DNA of 20,882 nucleotides from Mycoemilia scoparia (GCA_027575805.1 JANBPU010000270.1:1-20882), one strand, 5' to 3'; shown: positions 1 through 9,709, counted from the first letter of the stretch. Numbers and translations: made by a program. Notes: generated by a model from the letters alone, not told the origin.

Positions 1-43
1 TGGAGGGGCAGTGGGCATCGTTTACAATAATGCGGCTGTGTAA
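1..43 (+). CDS. possible 3' end of an upstream gene (partial)
   Basis: Frame 2 reads GGAVGIVYNNAAV and then stops with TAA at 41-43. The Gly/Ala-rich residues and the drop into AT-rich, stop-dense sequence right after the stop look like the last codons of a gene that begins outside the window. Thirteen codons are too few to name a family, and the frame could be open by chance. Confidence 0.3.
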   Translation, partial: GGAVGIVYNNAAV

Positions 44-191
44 TCTGAGAGTGTTTATACAAATGCGTTCGTACGAATATTTATATAAATGTGTAAAGTT
101 GTATTTCTAAAGTAAAAGTAGTAAGGGTTAAAATTCAGCTATACAACTTATGGGGAAAATAGTAGAAATAGTAAAATATAATAATCGTACA

Positions 192-312
192 ATATGGGCA
201 ATAATTTTTGAAGGGTAAATTTTGGTAACCAGTGATTATAGGGGCAATCACAGCCATATGAATGCTCAGTTTTACAGGTAAACTTTTACCCTTCAAAAAT
301 TATCGCTCATAT
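192..312. mobile_element. TIR element, copy 1 (MITE-like, 121 bp)
   Basis: The left end reads TGGGCAATAATTTTTGAAGG after TA, and the right end is its near-perfect inverse followed by TA. The arms are about 25 bp. The interior carries the family core GATTATAGGGGCAATC and an AGTTTTAC block. It has no coding capacity. Six more copies lie in this window, at 5648, 10847, 11029, 11133, 20715 and 20804. A TA at each border fits a target duplication of Tc1/mariner type; that class is inferred, and no transposase is visible. Confidence 0.85.
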
Positions 313-786
313 GGATAAAAGCTATGAGAGTCCATACATATCTACATTTTACTATGGATAGTAGGCTTAATTGAAATTGAGATTCTTATTGGCCATTTTT
401 TGATTATTTTAACTTGCTCAAGATAATAGAGAGTTATAACTCTGGAATATATCCAAAAGGTGTTGCGAGCCTGGAAAATGTCTTTTTTTTTCTCTTACTC
501 TCACTCTCAACAGTTGAAGAAATGTGTTATTTGAGATACCTTCATTTACTCAACAGTAAACATATGCCTGAATATTTACACAATTTAATCATACCTTTTA
601 CTTAAATCCCCAATCACTCAGTGAGCATACTAAAGCACAAAGTCTTCTTTACAAAACGGTAGTCTAAATTAGTTAGTATAAACATATAAATACCCAAGCT
701 CAATACCAAAGTGTTGATTCTGTACCTATTTTTTCTTCTTTCTCATAGCCAATTTCTATCAATTGAAGGCTAAAAATAAGCGTACA
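313..786. other. intergenic region upstream of the small membrane protein gene
   Basis: Apart from the TATA box at 685-692 this stretch shows only AT-rich sequence and a short T and CT tract near 482-510. A 63-codon open frame at 414-605 has no protein-like features and looks like chance. Confidence 0.6.
685..692 (+). promoter_or_regulatory. TATA box of the small membrane protein gene
   Basis: TATAAATA lies about 95 nt before the ATG at 787, a sensible place for a fungal core promoter. A pyrimidine-rich stretch (TTTTTTCTTCTTTCTC) follows at about 729-744, between it and the start codon. Confidence 0.5.
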
Positions 787-1250
787 ATGAGTTCAAACAA
801 CATGCAACAAGAAATACCTGAAAACTTCAAGACCATTGTCGAAATAGTTCTTGGTACATTTGCGGTCGCATATGTCCTGATAATCGGTAAGTTTTATATT
901 TTATTATGATAAAAACAAATGCTTTCTATCTCTGTGTATCTAAAATATTAACAAATGAGCCTACTATTACCTTTATTCTTGTAGCTGGTTTGTGGTTATA
1001 TGACAAATATTTCCATCAAACAGAAGAGCAAATAGATGAAGAAAGAGGGCTACTACATGACAATGGTTATGATGGTACCGGTTCTCCAAGTTATGGAACT
1101 TCAGAAAATCCAGAATTTATTGCCCATATGGTTTCAACTGATTTTTATGCAAACAATAATAGTCATGATCATTGTCACCATGATACCACTTCATATGATT
1201 ACAATGGTGACAACTCAGCTTCCTACGATGCTGGCGGTGACTATCAATAA
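787..1250 (+). CDS. small single-pass membrane protein with His/Asp/Asn-rich tail (121 aa)
   Basis: Two exons, 787-886 and 985-1250, are joined across a 98-nt intron with GTAAGT donor and TTGTAG acceptor. The join is phase 1 (G|CT, Ala34). The product starts MSSNNMQQ. It has one clear hydrophobic segment at about residues 17-39 (TIVEIVL through GLWLY), with the intron falling inside it. An acidic stretch follows (EEQIDEE, 47-53), then a low-complexity tail rich in Asn, Asp, Gly, Tyr and Ser that contains HDHCHHD (94-100). No cleavable signal peptide is evident, so it is probably a tail- or signal-anchored membrane protein. The His/Cys cluster could bind metal, which is speculation. I recognise no family. 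The gene model rests on the matching phase, good splice sites and the TATA box upstream. Confidence 0.7.
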
Positions 1251-2759
1251 ATTTAATATCATATCCACTGCATTTATTTTCCTCTTTTTCTTGACATCTT
1301 TTGTTAATTTTATATATTTATCCTTATATACCCAATCTACTTTTTTCGTTTTTACGCCTTGTACATTTTATGCCCTTCAGTTTCATATTATTTTGTTTTT
1401 GTATATATCAACTCTTTATTTTTTACATTACCTATACATTTTTGCGTATTGTAGTAACTACTTTGTGCATTGTTTAAAAAAATAAATGGTTAAAAAAGAA
1501 CTTAAAAAAGGGCTAATGACTTTATTTTTGTTATTATCAGCAATCTTGCCTGCTTAGAATTGTTTTGATTCATATTTATTGGTGATGTAATCATTGGCAA
1601 TGTAGTTGAGTTAGTTATATTTACTCATGCTTGGTGGCACGTTTCCTATATATATATTGATTTTTTACATAATAAGAGTACTTTCAAATGCTAGTTTGTT
1701 CCAAATATTTAATATGCATTAAGCAGATACCTTTATATGATCCTATCGTTGAAAATATCCTATGGACCATTAGATGGCTTTTTGAAGGCCATAAAATAAG
1801 CGACATCTAGAATGTAAGAATGACTCTTGCAAAAAGAACCTGCTGATTATATTATACTGATAACAATCACGATATTGTCAGTAGCAGCAACATCCCGCCG
1901 ACAAACATTGAAGGTTTAGAGAATGTAACCAAGCATCTCATCATAATTCAGGATTAACTTTACAAAAGATACTGCTAGGACATCAATACAAATTAGAATG
2001 CCAACTATTTATGGTACTATTCTATATCTTTTAACATTCTACCCGTCTTTTCAGATTTCCATCTGTCAGTACTATACCATTTTTAGTATTAATCTTTTAT
2101 GAAATATAAAAACGGTTTGAATATGATGTGAAGTCATTATTATGGGTTCAAAACAACGGTTGTATATCGGATCCGAAGTGTGATTGGCTGAAGGAAGAAT
2201 GATAAGAAAAGTATAAACGTAAGGAGAAGCAGTGTTGTAGTCCGAGTGTATTCCGCAATTTTATGCAATACCTAAAGAGGTATCAGAAATGGACTTTTGG
2301 AAAGACACATACTATGGCTTAATACAATGTGAAAATCATATTGATAATCTTTAGCCAGTATGGGTCAGGTATTGCTCGCACACTACTACTAATACACTTA
2401 ACAACCAAAGTTTTTGTATTTATATTTTGAATGCCTGTAGATGGAAATGAACTAAAAGAGGTGGTTATTAGTCAGGAACTACAGAATTTATTCATAGTTA
2501 TTTGTAGAAAGAAAAAATGAATATCCGTTGCTGTTTATCCTACTAGTTTCATAGTCAGTGAGTAATTGCATAGGAGGAACTTGTTGACGAATAGAAGAAA
2601 AGTGATTATAGTTTCTTGACTGTGTAGGGAGATGATTCGATTCAAGTGTGTAAGGGGAGGGGAGAAAGGGGATTGCTAAAATTGCACAACAGCACTGAAG
2701 TAGTAGCAATTAGTTGTTGGCTGCTCGTGAGACCAGATTGTCTTATATTCTTGGCCTTT

Positions 2760-2785
2760 CTCTCTCTTCTCTCTCTCTCTCTCTT
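2760..2785. repeat. TC/CT microsatellite and pyrimidine tract
   Basis: A run of TC dinucleotides with one interruption sits about 230 nt before the ATG at 3012, inside a wider pyrimidine-rich block. Such tracts are common in fungal promoters and vary in length. Confidence 0.7.
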
Positions 2786-2847
2786 TATTGTTTTACCTTT
2801 ATTTCTTTTTTCCATATTCTCTATCTACTTCTCTATTTTTGATTCTC

Positions 2848-2854
2848 TATAAGG
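2848..2854 (+). promoter_or_regulatory. possible TATA box of the Ytp1-like gene
   Basis: TATAAGG lies 164 nt before the ATG, just after the pyrimidine block. The distance is long, so the leader would be about 100 nt or more. This is a candidate only. Confidence 0.3.
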
Positions 2855-3011
2855 GGTCATCGTAGATAATAATAGACCCACAGATAGTTAGCTTTTGATT
2901 CTCCTGCTTCCATTTCTTCTCTCTTTTTATCCTACATAATTACCTGCTGGGCTGTAAATTAACACACGCACACATACCCATACATCGACTATAGAAACAG
3001 AACATACAAGA

Positions 3012-4794
3012 ATGTTTCTAAAGCCCACCTCTACTATCACTAATTTGGTAGTGGTTACGGCCTTGATATCGACCCTTTTAAATAATGTCAAGTTGGTAAA
3101 GGCTCACGACCACCATGCCGCTAACTTCAATATCAATCCTAAAGAGCCTATTGATGGTATACTCAAAACCCATATAGTCTTTATGTCCTTGGCCTATGGC
3201 CTAATCTTCCCGGTTGGTAAGTCTCCCACTCTCTCTTTTTTAATGCGACTGTTTCAGTACAGAGATACTAGCAAAAATGATCCGTAATGGCCCTGGAGAA
3301 GGAGGAGGCTTATAGGATTGTACATTGATGTGAAACCTTCTATCAACATTCTACGAATTTTCTCTATAACTCATCAAGCCTTTTTATATTTCCTTGACAT
3401 TTTGTTGGCATTACTGCTATATGGGCATGCACAATCTGCATTACTATTATAGCAACCATTTCAGAAGCGCGAGATAACTAACTCATAACACCACTATTAT
3501 TATTATTATTATTATTGTAGGATTGGTATTGGGTTTGGTAAAGAATCGCTGGCACGTTTTGGTTCAATCTGTGGGAACTGCATTCTCAATCGTAGGCTTT
3601 GTATTGGGCCATATGCACAAAGGCCGAATGTTTAAAGAGGGCGTTCACAGCAAGATGGCATGGGCAATGTTATGGTTATTGGTAGCCCAAGTTGTTGTTG
3701 GTATATATCTCCGGTTACGTCTAAGCCGATTCTTCCGTGATCCCTTACGCCCTTACCTTAGATTTGCCCACAAATGGCTCGGAGTTGGGCATTTCTTGAT
3801 GTCCTATGCTCAGATCTTGACTGGCGCCTTGACTTGGTTGGATTTCTGCCGTGGTGGATATTTGGGTCAATGCTTGGCTCACTTTATCATGGGCAGTTCA
3901 TTTGTCGGCTATGGTGTCTACCTCCTATTGATTCTTAAGCTAGCTGGCCCATGGCTGCATAAATTTGGTCGTTCCCCTGAATTCTATGACAGTTGCGTTA
4001 TTATGGCTTGGGGATGTTTCAACACGTTCACTGAGCATGGGTTTGTTGAGAAGGCCAATGGATGGTCCCACAAAGACTTGCAGCATACTTCGATGGGTAT
4101 TTTGTGGTGGATCGGCGGTGGCTTCAGCGTGTTTATGTTGAGAAAATCTGGCCCTGAGGTCAGAAGTATGTTCCCAGCCATGATCTTGGCATTCACTGGA
4201 TTGGCTATGGCTGCTCATGAACAGAGCTCCGAGTTCTCTACAAAGACCCACTTTTTGTTTGGCACCTCGCTGATCTTGACTGGCATCACTCGTTGCTTGG
4301 AACTGTTGCTCGTCTCGACTAATACGATCAAAGAGGACAAGAAAGAGATTAACCCATTCCAGTACTTGCCTGTATTCTTTTTGATGTTGTCTGGATTCTT
4401 GTTCATGGGTGCTAATGCCCAACAGCTCGAACTTTTGGACAACATGGGTATTGATGTTGGTACTTATGGAATGGCTATTGTTTCGTTGACTTTCCTTGGA
4501 TTCCTTTATGCCGTGCTTATGATGACTTTGTATCAGGAATTGGATCCATTTGGTGGTGATGCTGAGTACGAAAGTGTGACTAATGCACTTGATTCAGCAC
4601 CAGTTGCTGGAAATCATTTTGATCTGCCTCCCACCGCTACACCACCCCCTAATCGCTTTAGTATTGGTGGTAGAAGCAGTGGAGGTGAAGGTAGCAGTCG
4701 GGGCAATAGTGGTGGACGTCGTTCTTTATATGAACATAGACCATCTGAGGATTTGGAGCTTGCTTACATGAAGCCAGCAAATCATTCGGATTAA
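3012..4794 (+). CDS. Ytp1-like multipass membrane protein with cytochrome b561-like N-terminal part (492 aa)
   Basis: Exons 3012-3216 and 3521-4794 are joined by a 304-nt intron (GTAAGT...TTGTAG) in phase 1, giving G69. A signal peptide covers about residues 1-31, ending VKA before HDHH. The N-terminal membrane part (about 50-175) resembles the DUF2427/b561-like domain; His54, His99, His111, His152 and His159 near membrane edges are candidate haem or metal ligands. The rest, with WGCFNTFTEHG and HTSMGILWW, matches the Ytp1-like C-terminal domain, with roughly ten or more membrane segments in all. A hydrophilic Ser/Gly-rich tail follows LYQELDPFGGD (about 415-492) and probably faces the cytosol. 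Ytp1-like proteins are fungal membrane proteins of poorly known function, so a redox or metal role is only suggested. Exon 2 opens at codon TTG, so an ATG-only prediction would miss its start. Confidence 0.85.
3495..3516. repeat. ATT trinucleotide repeat at the 3' end of an intron
   Basis: Seven ATT units in a row end three bases before the acceptor AG at 3519-3520. A branch-point-like CTAAC lies at 3478-3482. The repeat therefore fills almost all the space between branch point and splice site, where a pyrimidine tract is usual. Confidence 0.85.
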
Positions 4795-5647
4795 GTTTCC
4801 TTTGTTTGTTTTTTTTTAATTATTATTATTACTATTATTGTATTTCCTGCCTCAGCTCTCTATTACTAAGATTCTCTCTTTTTCTCTAAATCCATCGATT
4901 TTTAACCCATTTTACTTCATTCCTTTGAGACTTCTATTATCAATATTGCCATTACTTTTACATACCCGTTTTGCTGTTTGAATAATGCAGAAATTACTTT
5001 GGTCTGCTCAAGCCCGGCTTTTTCCACAATTTACTAGCTTAAATTATAATAGCCATCATCTGTTGACGAAAATAAATAGAACTCTTTGGTACAAAATCTA
5101 TCTAAATGAACTGTATAATTATTCTGATAATAATATAGAGAGGTTGATATTAAAGAAAAAGTCACCTTGTGTTCAACCAGGGATAAGTTGGAAATGTATA
5201 GAAATAGGGCCCGAGATTTTGGCCAAATCCCAAGCAATTTGCTATACAACTCCCAAGGTCCCATTTTTGTATAAGGGCTTATAAATTCTGACCATATTTT
5301 GAATCCAATATTCTGTGGTAGCATTAAAGAAATGCAGGAAGAGCAAACTGAATACACGGCAAGTTCTTCATCAAAAGAAAACAAAATGATGCCCCAATAC
5401 ATTCCTTGAAGATCAGTTTATAAGCTATACATTTTAGCTGGAGTTTCAGTGATGATTGGCTGGTTTCCAGGGGAGCATCCTAGCTTTACCCTTTTAGACG
5501 AGACTACTCCGCCACATGGAAAATTTTCTGGCAATATTCAGCAACACTGAGAATTTCACTTGTACATCTTGTGGCTCAATATTCATAATAGCCCCTCTGA
5601 AGATTTTTAGATGATTGATTGAAAAGTCCAAAAGCGAGTTTCAAGAT
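4795..5647. other. intergenic region without a supported gene
   Basis: The 3' flank of the Ytp1-like gene begins with a T-tract and ATT-rich sequence. Overlapping opposite frames of 99 codons at 4985-5284 (+) and 122 codons at 5034-5402 (-) have skewed composition, no recognisable motif and no promoter, and they contradict each other. A stretch near 5200-5245 resembles 15335-15380 (see findings). Confidence 0.5.
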
Positions 5648-5770
5648 TGATGGGCGATTATTTTTGAAGGGCTAGAAGCAGACTATACATGATAATATAG
5701 GCTGGCCAGCATACAAGTTGAAACTAGCCTACTAGTAAATTTAGCCCTTCAAAAACAATGATGTGAATAT
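5648..5770. mobile_element. TIR element, copy 2 (degenerate)
   Basis: The left end TGGGCGATTATTTTTGAAGG is well kept, and the right arm CCCTTCAAAAACAATGATGT is worn. The interior no longer shows the GGGGCAATC core but keeps ACTAGTAAA near the right arm. It is the most diverged copy here and is probably old. Confidence 0.7.
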
Positions 5771-6328
5771 ATAAGTACATCCAACACCACTTTCGTAGCT
5801 ATGAAATGAATTTTGATATATTCATCCTTTCACACATGAAAGCTGCAGAGGTGATACGATGGTATTTAAAAAAGATTAAACAGATGGTCTATGGATAAAC
5901 TGAAAAAGAATCCAGGAAAACATAGATTATGGCAGATATAAGTATAGAAAGATGTGTCTATAAGCATTTCAATGGGGCTGTCAGCCTTTGATATTTCAAA
6001 TGGTAACAGGCAGCGGTGTAGCATGGTACTATCAATGAAAAAGTGTAACATGTTATTTAGAACCCAGCAAAATCTCAATTTAGATCTCTGTAGCATAGTT
6101 TTGTGTATAGAGTTGGAATCCAGTATATTCTGCATTAGAGCCGCGAAATAATTTGGGTGATGGTAATGTAGTATAGCGATAATGCACCAGTGGCTGGCTA
6201 GTATGAATGTATAAAATAGCAATATTTATATTTTAAACGCTTAAACACAAAATTATTATCCATATGTTTTAAAGCTTCATATTGATATAAAAGTTGCTGC
6301 TATCCCCAGTTTCATATCTATTGGTGCC
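5771..6328. other. intergenic region without a supported gene
   Basis: This is the 3' flank of the minus-strand gene that ends at 6329. Frames at 5866-6222 (-) and 5954-6151 (+) overlap on opposite strands. The minus frame is hydrophobic and Cys/His-rich without a motif, and neither has a convincing start context. I do not call a gene. Confidence 0.5.
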
Positions 6329-7090
6329 TTAATCACTGGCCTCTGAATCATTATCATCCTGGATATTGTCCTGGTATTTCACTTTGAAGCTGTACATGAT
6401 TCTGAGTATTTTTAGGTCATTCATATCGTATTCATCCTCGTCAGGGTATATGACAATCCCACCGTCCTCAGTCTTTGTTGCTGCAAAGATAGTCATTTTA
6501 GTTCCAAAACACACAGATCCTTGAATATACCTCACGCTTTTGTTCGACCAAAGTGCTGTTGCTGCTGTCATATAAATATTCCCGTACACATAATCCATCT
6601 TTTCAATATTATCTTTTACAGATGAAGGGTGATAATGATTTATATAATAGATTTCTGTTCCTTTGCTAACCACAGCATTAGCAAGCCCTCGATAATATCC
6701 ATCGGTGACACATTGTTTAGGCAATGTCCTAAATCCGTCCTCGTATTCATATACCGAATGACATATGCTGGTCATCACCTCGAACGAATCATGTTCATGT
6801 ATTTTATCTTGTAAGCACAGGTATTTGTACCTATGGTTTATGAACTCCATGTTAAAGTTACGTTGGTTATTATACTCGATCATTTCGGTATATGGGGTAT
6901 TGCCTATAGTTCCGCCATTTTCCCTGAAGTCACGGAGCCTTTGAAAAGGAAGTTCACGCGAGGCATTCGTTCTTTCTTCTGTATTTTGAGAGGGTCCGGA
7001 TGGTTAGAGCTACTGTGCTTAGTACTATACTTTTTGGTTGCATTACTGAAAGACAAGCCTATGGATGTATTCCTTACCTGGCTGATTCAT
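6329..7090 (-). CDS. unrecognised protein, possibly related to the N-terminal part of fungal FunK1-type kinases (220 aa)
   Basis: Exon 1 is 7090-7078 (MNQP plus one base) and exon 2 is 6978-6329. The 99-nt intron has GTAAGG donor and TACAG acceptor, and the join is phase 1 (G|AA, Glu5). It extends the frame 36 residues upstream of the first in-frame ATG at 6883 through sequence of the same character (residues 5-36, e.g. RLRDFRENGG and NTPYTE). No signal peptide or membrane segment is visible, and the tail is acidic (DNIQDDNDSEASD). The block at about 130-180 (YGNIYMTAATALW through RYIQGSVCFGTKMTIFAATKTEDGG) recalls the region that precedes the kinase core in FunK1-type fungal proteins, but no kinase motifs follow. 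That likeness is from memory and weak; the protein may be a stand-alone remnant or something unrelated. A 13-nt coding exon 1 is small but matches in phase. Confidence 0.6.
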
Positions 7091-8688
7091 TTCGAGATGT
7101 AGCTATAAATCAATTTAGAAAAAGAAAAGAGTATTCTGTGTATTGAATATAGGTATATGGCAGAAAAGGAAAGAAGAGTGAGTAGTATATCTATGCCTAG
7201 ATGATATTTATATAACATATATATAGGCAAATCTCATGAGGCTTTTTATGGTGCCTTTATTTCATCATAGCTGATGCAAACCTTGAAGCACTATGGCCAT
7301 TGATGAATAGCTCTGTAAAATAATAGGGCACAGTCGCAGTCAAATATTATATTGGGACTGGGCTACCATACGTCACTAGGCCGAAGAATATGATAAATTC
7401 TAATTTTCACATGCGGTTTTAAAAGCGATATATGAAAAAATACTAAAGAAGGTGTCAGCATCAATACTATTCTTGGTTCACTGGTGAAAATCAATAAAAA
7501 CTCATGCTCGCCAATCTTTATCAACATTCCCTGCCAGCAATTTAAATTTCAATTTCAGTGGGCATTAAGATAAATGGCAAGATTTCGCTAGTGATTGAAT
7601 CTATGCTAGGCAGAAGTGAGTCCTCATATTTTGGCCCAAACACCAGCCACTTCGTTTGCAATTCCTTGAGACCCGCCATTCTTTTCTAAGCCATTGTAAA
7701 CTCGGGCCATATTTTATTTAATAACACATTCTCCTTTTAATACATGGGCAATCTAGTTTATGAACCCAATATACACAATAGCAAATTTTATAGATAGCCA
7801 CTATACTTTTGTCTTTGGTTTGGCTTTTTAATATCTCTAGAATTCTGATAGATAAACATTTTGGAAAAGAACTGGCCATACTATTTGGAATGCCAATTTC
7901 CAACTGCAACACAACTCGGCTTGATCGTTTTGGCAAACCAATCTTGCTACAAACTTTTCTAACTTAGCACTTACAAGTGCAAATGTATATTAAATTACCC
8001 ATATAACATGCTCTATCAACTCTTTTAGTTTTGCTTAATCAATAAATCGTATGAAGATATGCTATTGAGATAAAAAGAATAAAGTCGAATGGCATTATTT
8101 GTATTTATATCAAATCCTTTCTGGCAAGCATCATAACGAAGATGATTCTTAAAAACAGCGCTAGGCATTAGATTTAAATATACAGGCATGCATTTTTTAG
8201 TAGACTTGCGAGTTAATGCTTACTCTGTCATTTCTTTGTGGATGATTTTGCCGAACCTGGTAACCAAGGATGTGATCTATTTGGTTACAATGTGGTGGAA
8301 GGCCACACATTGATTCTGTGCTTTGGGCTTGGTATTTGAGCTTATGCAATTAAATACAAAAATATCATATCATATGTTGTCGGGCTCATATGAAGTTCAT
8401 ATGAAACTCACTAGAGTTTCTTGTGAGCTTTGGTTTTGTCTACACCGAATTGGCATTTGCTAATATGATTATGAGTCCTCACAAGAAGCTATTTAAACTG
8501 TCCGTTGTAGGCACATTCCAAAGCTTCCTTACCACTACTTTTTCTACAAACAGCCAAGCTCCTTTAACAAAAAGTCAAGTTAAGCACATTGCAAGACTGA
8601 CTAGTTTTCAACTATCTTTAATTCAAAATATCGATAACTAATACTGTGAAGTGCACAATTAATATCATTAACAGAATAAACTGCAGCC
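7091..8688. other. long intergenic region without a supported gene
   Basis: This contains the promoter of the minus-strand gene at its left end and that of the orphan ORF at its right end. Short inverted repeats occur, such as GGTAACCAA/TTTGGTTAC around 8260-8289 and TTTCTTGTGAG/CTCACAAGAAG around 8416-8489. The frames at 7718-7936 (-) and 8423-8641 (+) have no motif I recognise. Confidence 0.5.
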
Positions 8689-8859
8689 ATGAGCGAATCA
8701 AGCCAGCAATCACAGGAATACACAGATGCGTTTGAACAAACTTCAGACCTTGTGGAGTTATTTGTGGATAGTAATCTTGGTATGTACCAGGGAATATCAG
8801 AAAGTAGCCACAAAGATAGATGGCTTGATACTCACTTGGACCACAGAGTTGGCGGGTGA
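8689..8859 (+). pseudogene. orphan first-exon-like ORF running into a palindromic element
   Basis: The frame starts in good context (GCAGCCATG) and reads MSESSQQSQEYTDAF, then an acidic stretch DLVELFVDSNLG. GGTATGT at 8778-8784 looks like a 5' splice site in phase 1, the same arrangement as the first introns of the genes at 787 and 3012. Read straight through, it stops at 8857-8859, inside the left arm of the element at 8834-9157. No downstream exon is found: an acceptor at 8846-8847 would give only a few residues. It may be the beginning of a gene cut off by the element, or a small real protein of 56 residues, or a chance frame. Confidence 0.3.
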
Positions 8860-9157
8860 TTCCTAGAATAGCAACCACTATCACATGATCAGCCCATAAG
8901 TTGGAAAATAATAATTTTAAATAAAAGCATTATTATTAAAAATTGAATAATTAATAATTGAGAGCATCCAGAGCTGTATCCAAAGCCCCCTTACCCATAA
9001 GGGGGCTTTGGTTACAGTGGAGGATGCTTTAATTAACCTTAATTTATTTAAAAAATAATTTTTTTTAAATTTTTAAAATTTTTTTACACTTATGGGTGAT
9101 CACGTGATGGTGGTCACTATTCTAGGCAAGCGCCGAAATCTTGCCCTTTGTCCAAGT
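8834..9157. mobile_element. palindromic MITE-like element with central hairpin (324 bp)
   Basis: The arms are inverted copies of each other. The tips ACTTGGAC (8834-8841) and GTCCAAGT (9150-9157) match exactly. CCTAGAATAG...CCCATAAG at 8862-8900 matches the inverse of 9089-9126 with a handful of differences. AGCATCC (8963) pairs with GGATGCT (9022). At the centre is a perfect 14-bp stem (8980-8993 with 8998-9011) with loop CCCA. AT-rich stretches separate these paired blocks. There is no coding sequence and no clear target duplication. This looks like a second, unrelated non-autonomous element family or a large foldback. Confidence 0.75.
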
Positions 9158-9236
9158 TTTTAAATAAGTTTTAAAAGTCATTATTATTCAACTTTCACAA
9201 AAGCCAAAATAAATAAGCAAAATATTTTTTATCTCG

Positions 9237-9295
9237 ACTCCTATGTATTTGGTCAGAATTCACAAGCCCTTGGACCAAAATGGGTTCACAGGAGT
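9237..9295. repeat. nested imperfect inverted repeat
   Basis: ACTCCT (9237) and TTTGGTC (9248) are mirrored by GACCAAA (9273) and AGGAGT (9290). The outer gaps are unequal, so any hairpin would be bulged. It lies between the palindromic element and the 3' flank of the secreted protein gene. Confidence 0.4.
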
Positions 9296-9350
9296 TGCAT
9301 ATACGTACTGGCTCATGATTAAGCCAAAACCTGAGGATCCACTTCTGTCT

Positions 9351-9376
9351 ATTTCACACTTGATCCCTTGTGAAAT
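9351..9376 (-). other. hairpin in the 3' flank of the secreted protein gene
   Basis: ATTTCACA (9351-9358) and TGTGAAAT (9369-9376) form a perfect 8-bp stem with a 10-nt loop. It starts 28 nt beyond the stop codon of the minus-strand gene, so it would lie in its 3' untranslated region. Confidence 0.4.
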
Positions 9377-9403
9377 TTTGCCATTTACTTTGAAAAAGAA
9401 AGC

Positions 9404-9709
9404 TTAGAATCCCTTCTTGTAAAACTGTGTGTTTGTATTAGCACATCCGACAGTGAATTTCTCGATTTGTTCAGGAGTATCCTTTACAAACTTGCATCTA
9501 GCGTAATTACCCTGCTGGTGAACTTTCCAACCAAACTCTCTAGCACCAGATAAACAGGCATAAACTGTTGAGTACTTATTATTAGAGTCCTTGCCTGTTA
9601 AGCTGCAGTAAAAGTATTGTTTGGGTTCAGGTCCAGTCGTACCATAGGCAGCTTGGACTGCACCAGCGACAAGAAGAGTTGAAAATACCAAAGTAGTGAT
9701 GTACTTCAT
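9404..9709 (-). CDS. small secreted four-cysteine protein (101 aa)
   Basis: A single exon starts at the ATG at 9709. Residues 1-20 form a textbook signal peptide (KY, then a hydrophobic core, ending VQA before Ala21). The mature part of about 80 residues has four cysteines at 35, 52, 72 and 89, spaced 17, 20 and 17, enough for two disulfides. It is rich in Tyr, Lys, Asn and Gly (YFYCSLTG, VYACLSGAREFGW, ARCKF, VGCANT) and ends KKGF. It resembles small secreted effector-like or surface proteins of fungi in layout only; I recognise no family. A TATA-like TTTAAATA and a C-rich, then ATT-rich leader precede it. The gene sits alone between a palindromic element and a long non-coding stretch. Confidence 0.75.
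   Translation of the reverse strand: MKYITTLVFSTLLVAGAVQAAYGTTGPEPKQYFYCSLTGKDSNNKYSTVYACLSGAREFGWKVHQQGNYARCKFVKDTPEQIEKFTVGCANTNTQFYKKGF

Larger units (their letters stand above)
1251..3011. other. long intergenic region without a supported gene
   Basis: No frame here carries protein-like sequence with a start and stop of useful length. The short frames at 2488-2709 (-) and 2646-2852 (+) are compositional; the second reads through a TC microsatellite. The stretch around 2150-2350 is less AT-biased and could be decayed coding sequence, but I cannot identify it. The last 300 bases are pyrimidine-rich and are probably the promoter of the next gene. Confidence 0.5.

Noticed and set aside
1036..1485. 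149-codon open frame
   Set aside because: It overlaps the second exon of the small membrane protein gene in another frame and continues into AT-rich 3' flank; composition is that of read-through, with long Phe/Ile/Leu/Tyr runs.
2150..2350. Possible decayed retroelement or gene
   Set aside because: Short frames such as the one reading MDFWKDTYYGL are broken by stops in every frame and match nothing I can name.
3940..4445. Long minus-strand frames inside the Ytp1-like gene
   Set aside because: They are antisense shadows of a well supported coding exon.
4985..5402. Overlapping frames of 99 (+) and 122 (-) codons
   Set aside because: They lie on opposite strands over the same bases, have no motif, no promoter and no splice support.
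5866..6222. 118-codon frame on the minus strand
   Set aside because: Hydrophobic and His/Cys-rich without a domain; it could be downstream sequence of the minus-strand gene, but that gene ends with its own stop and acidic tail.
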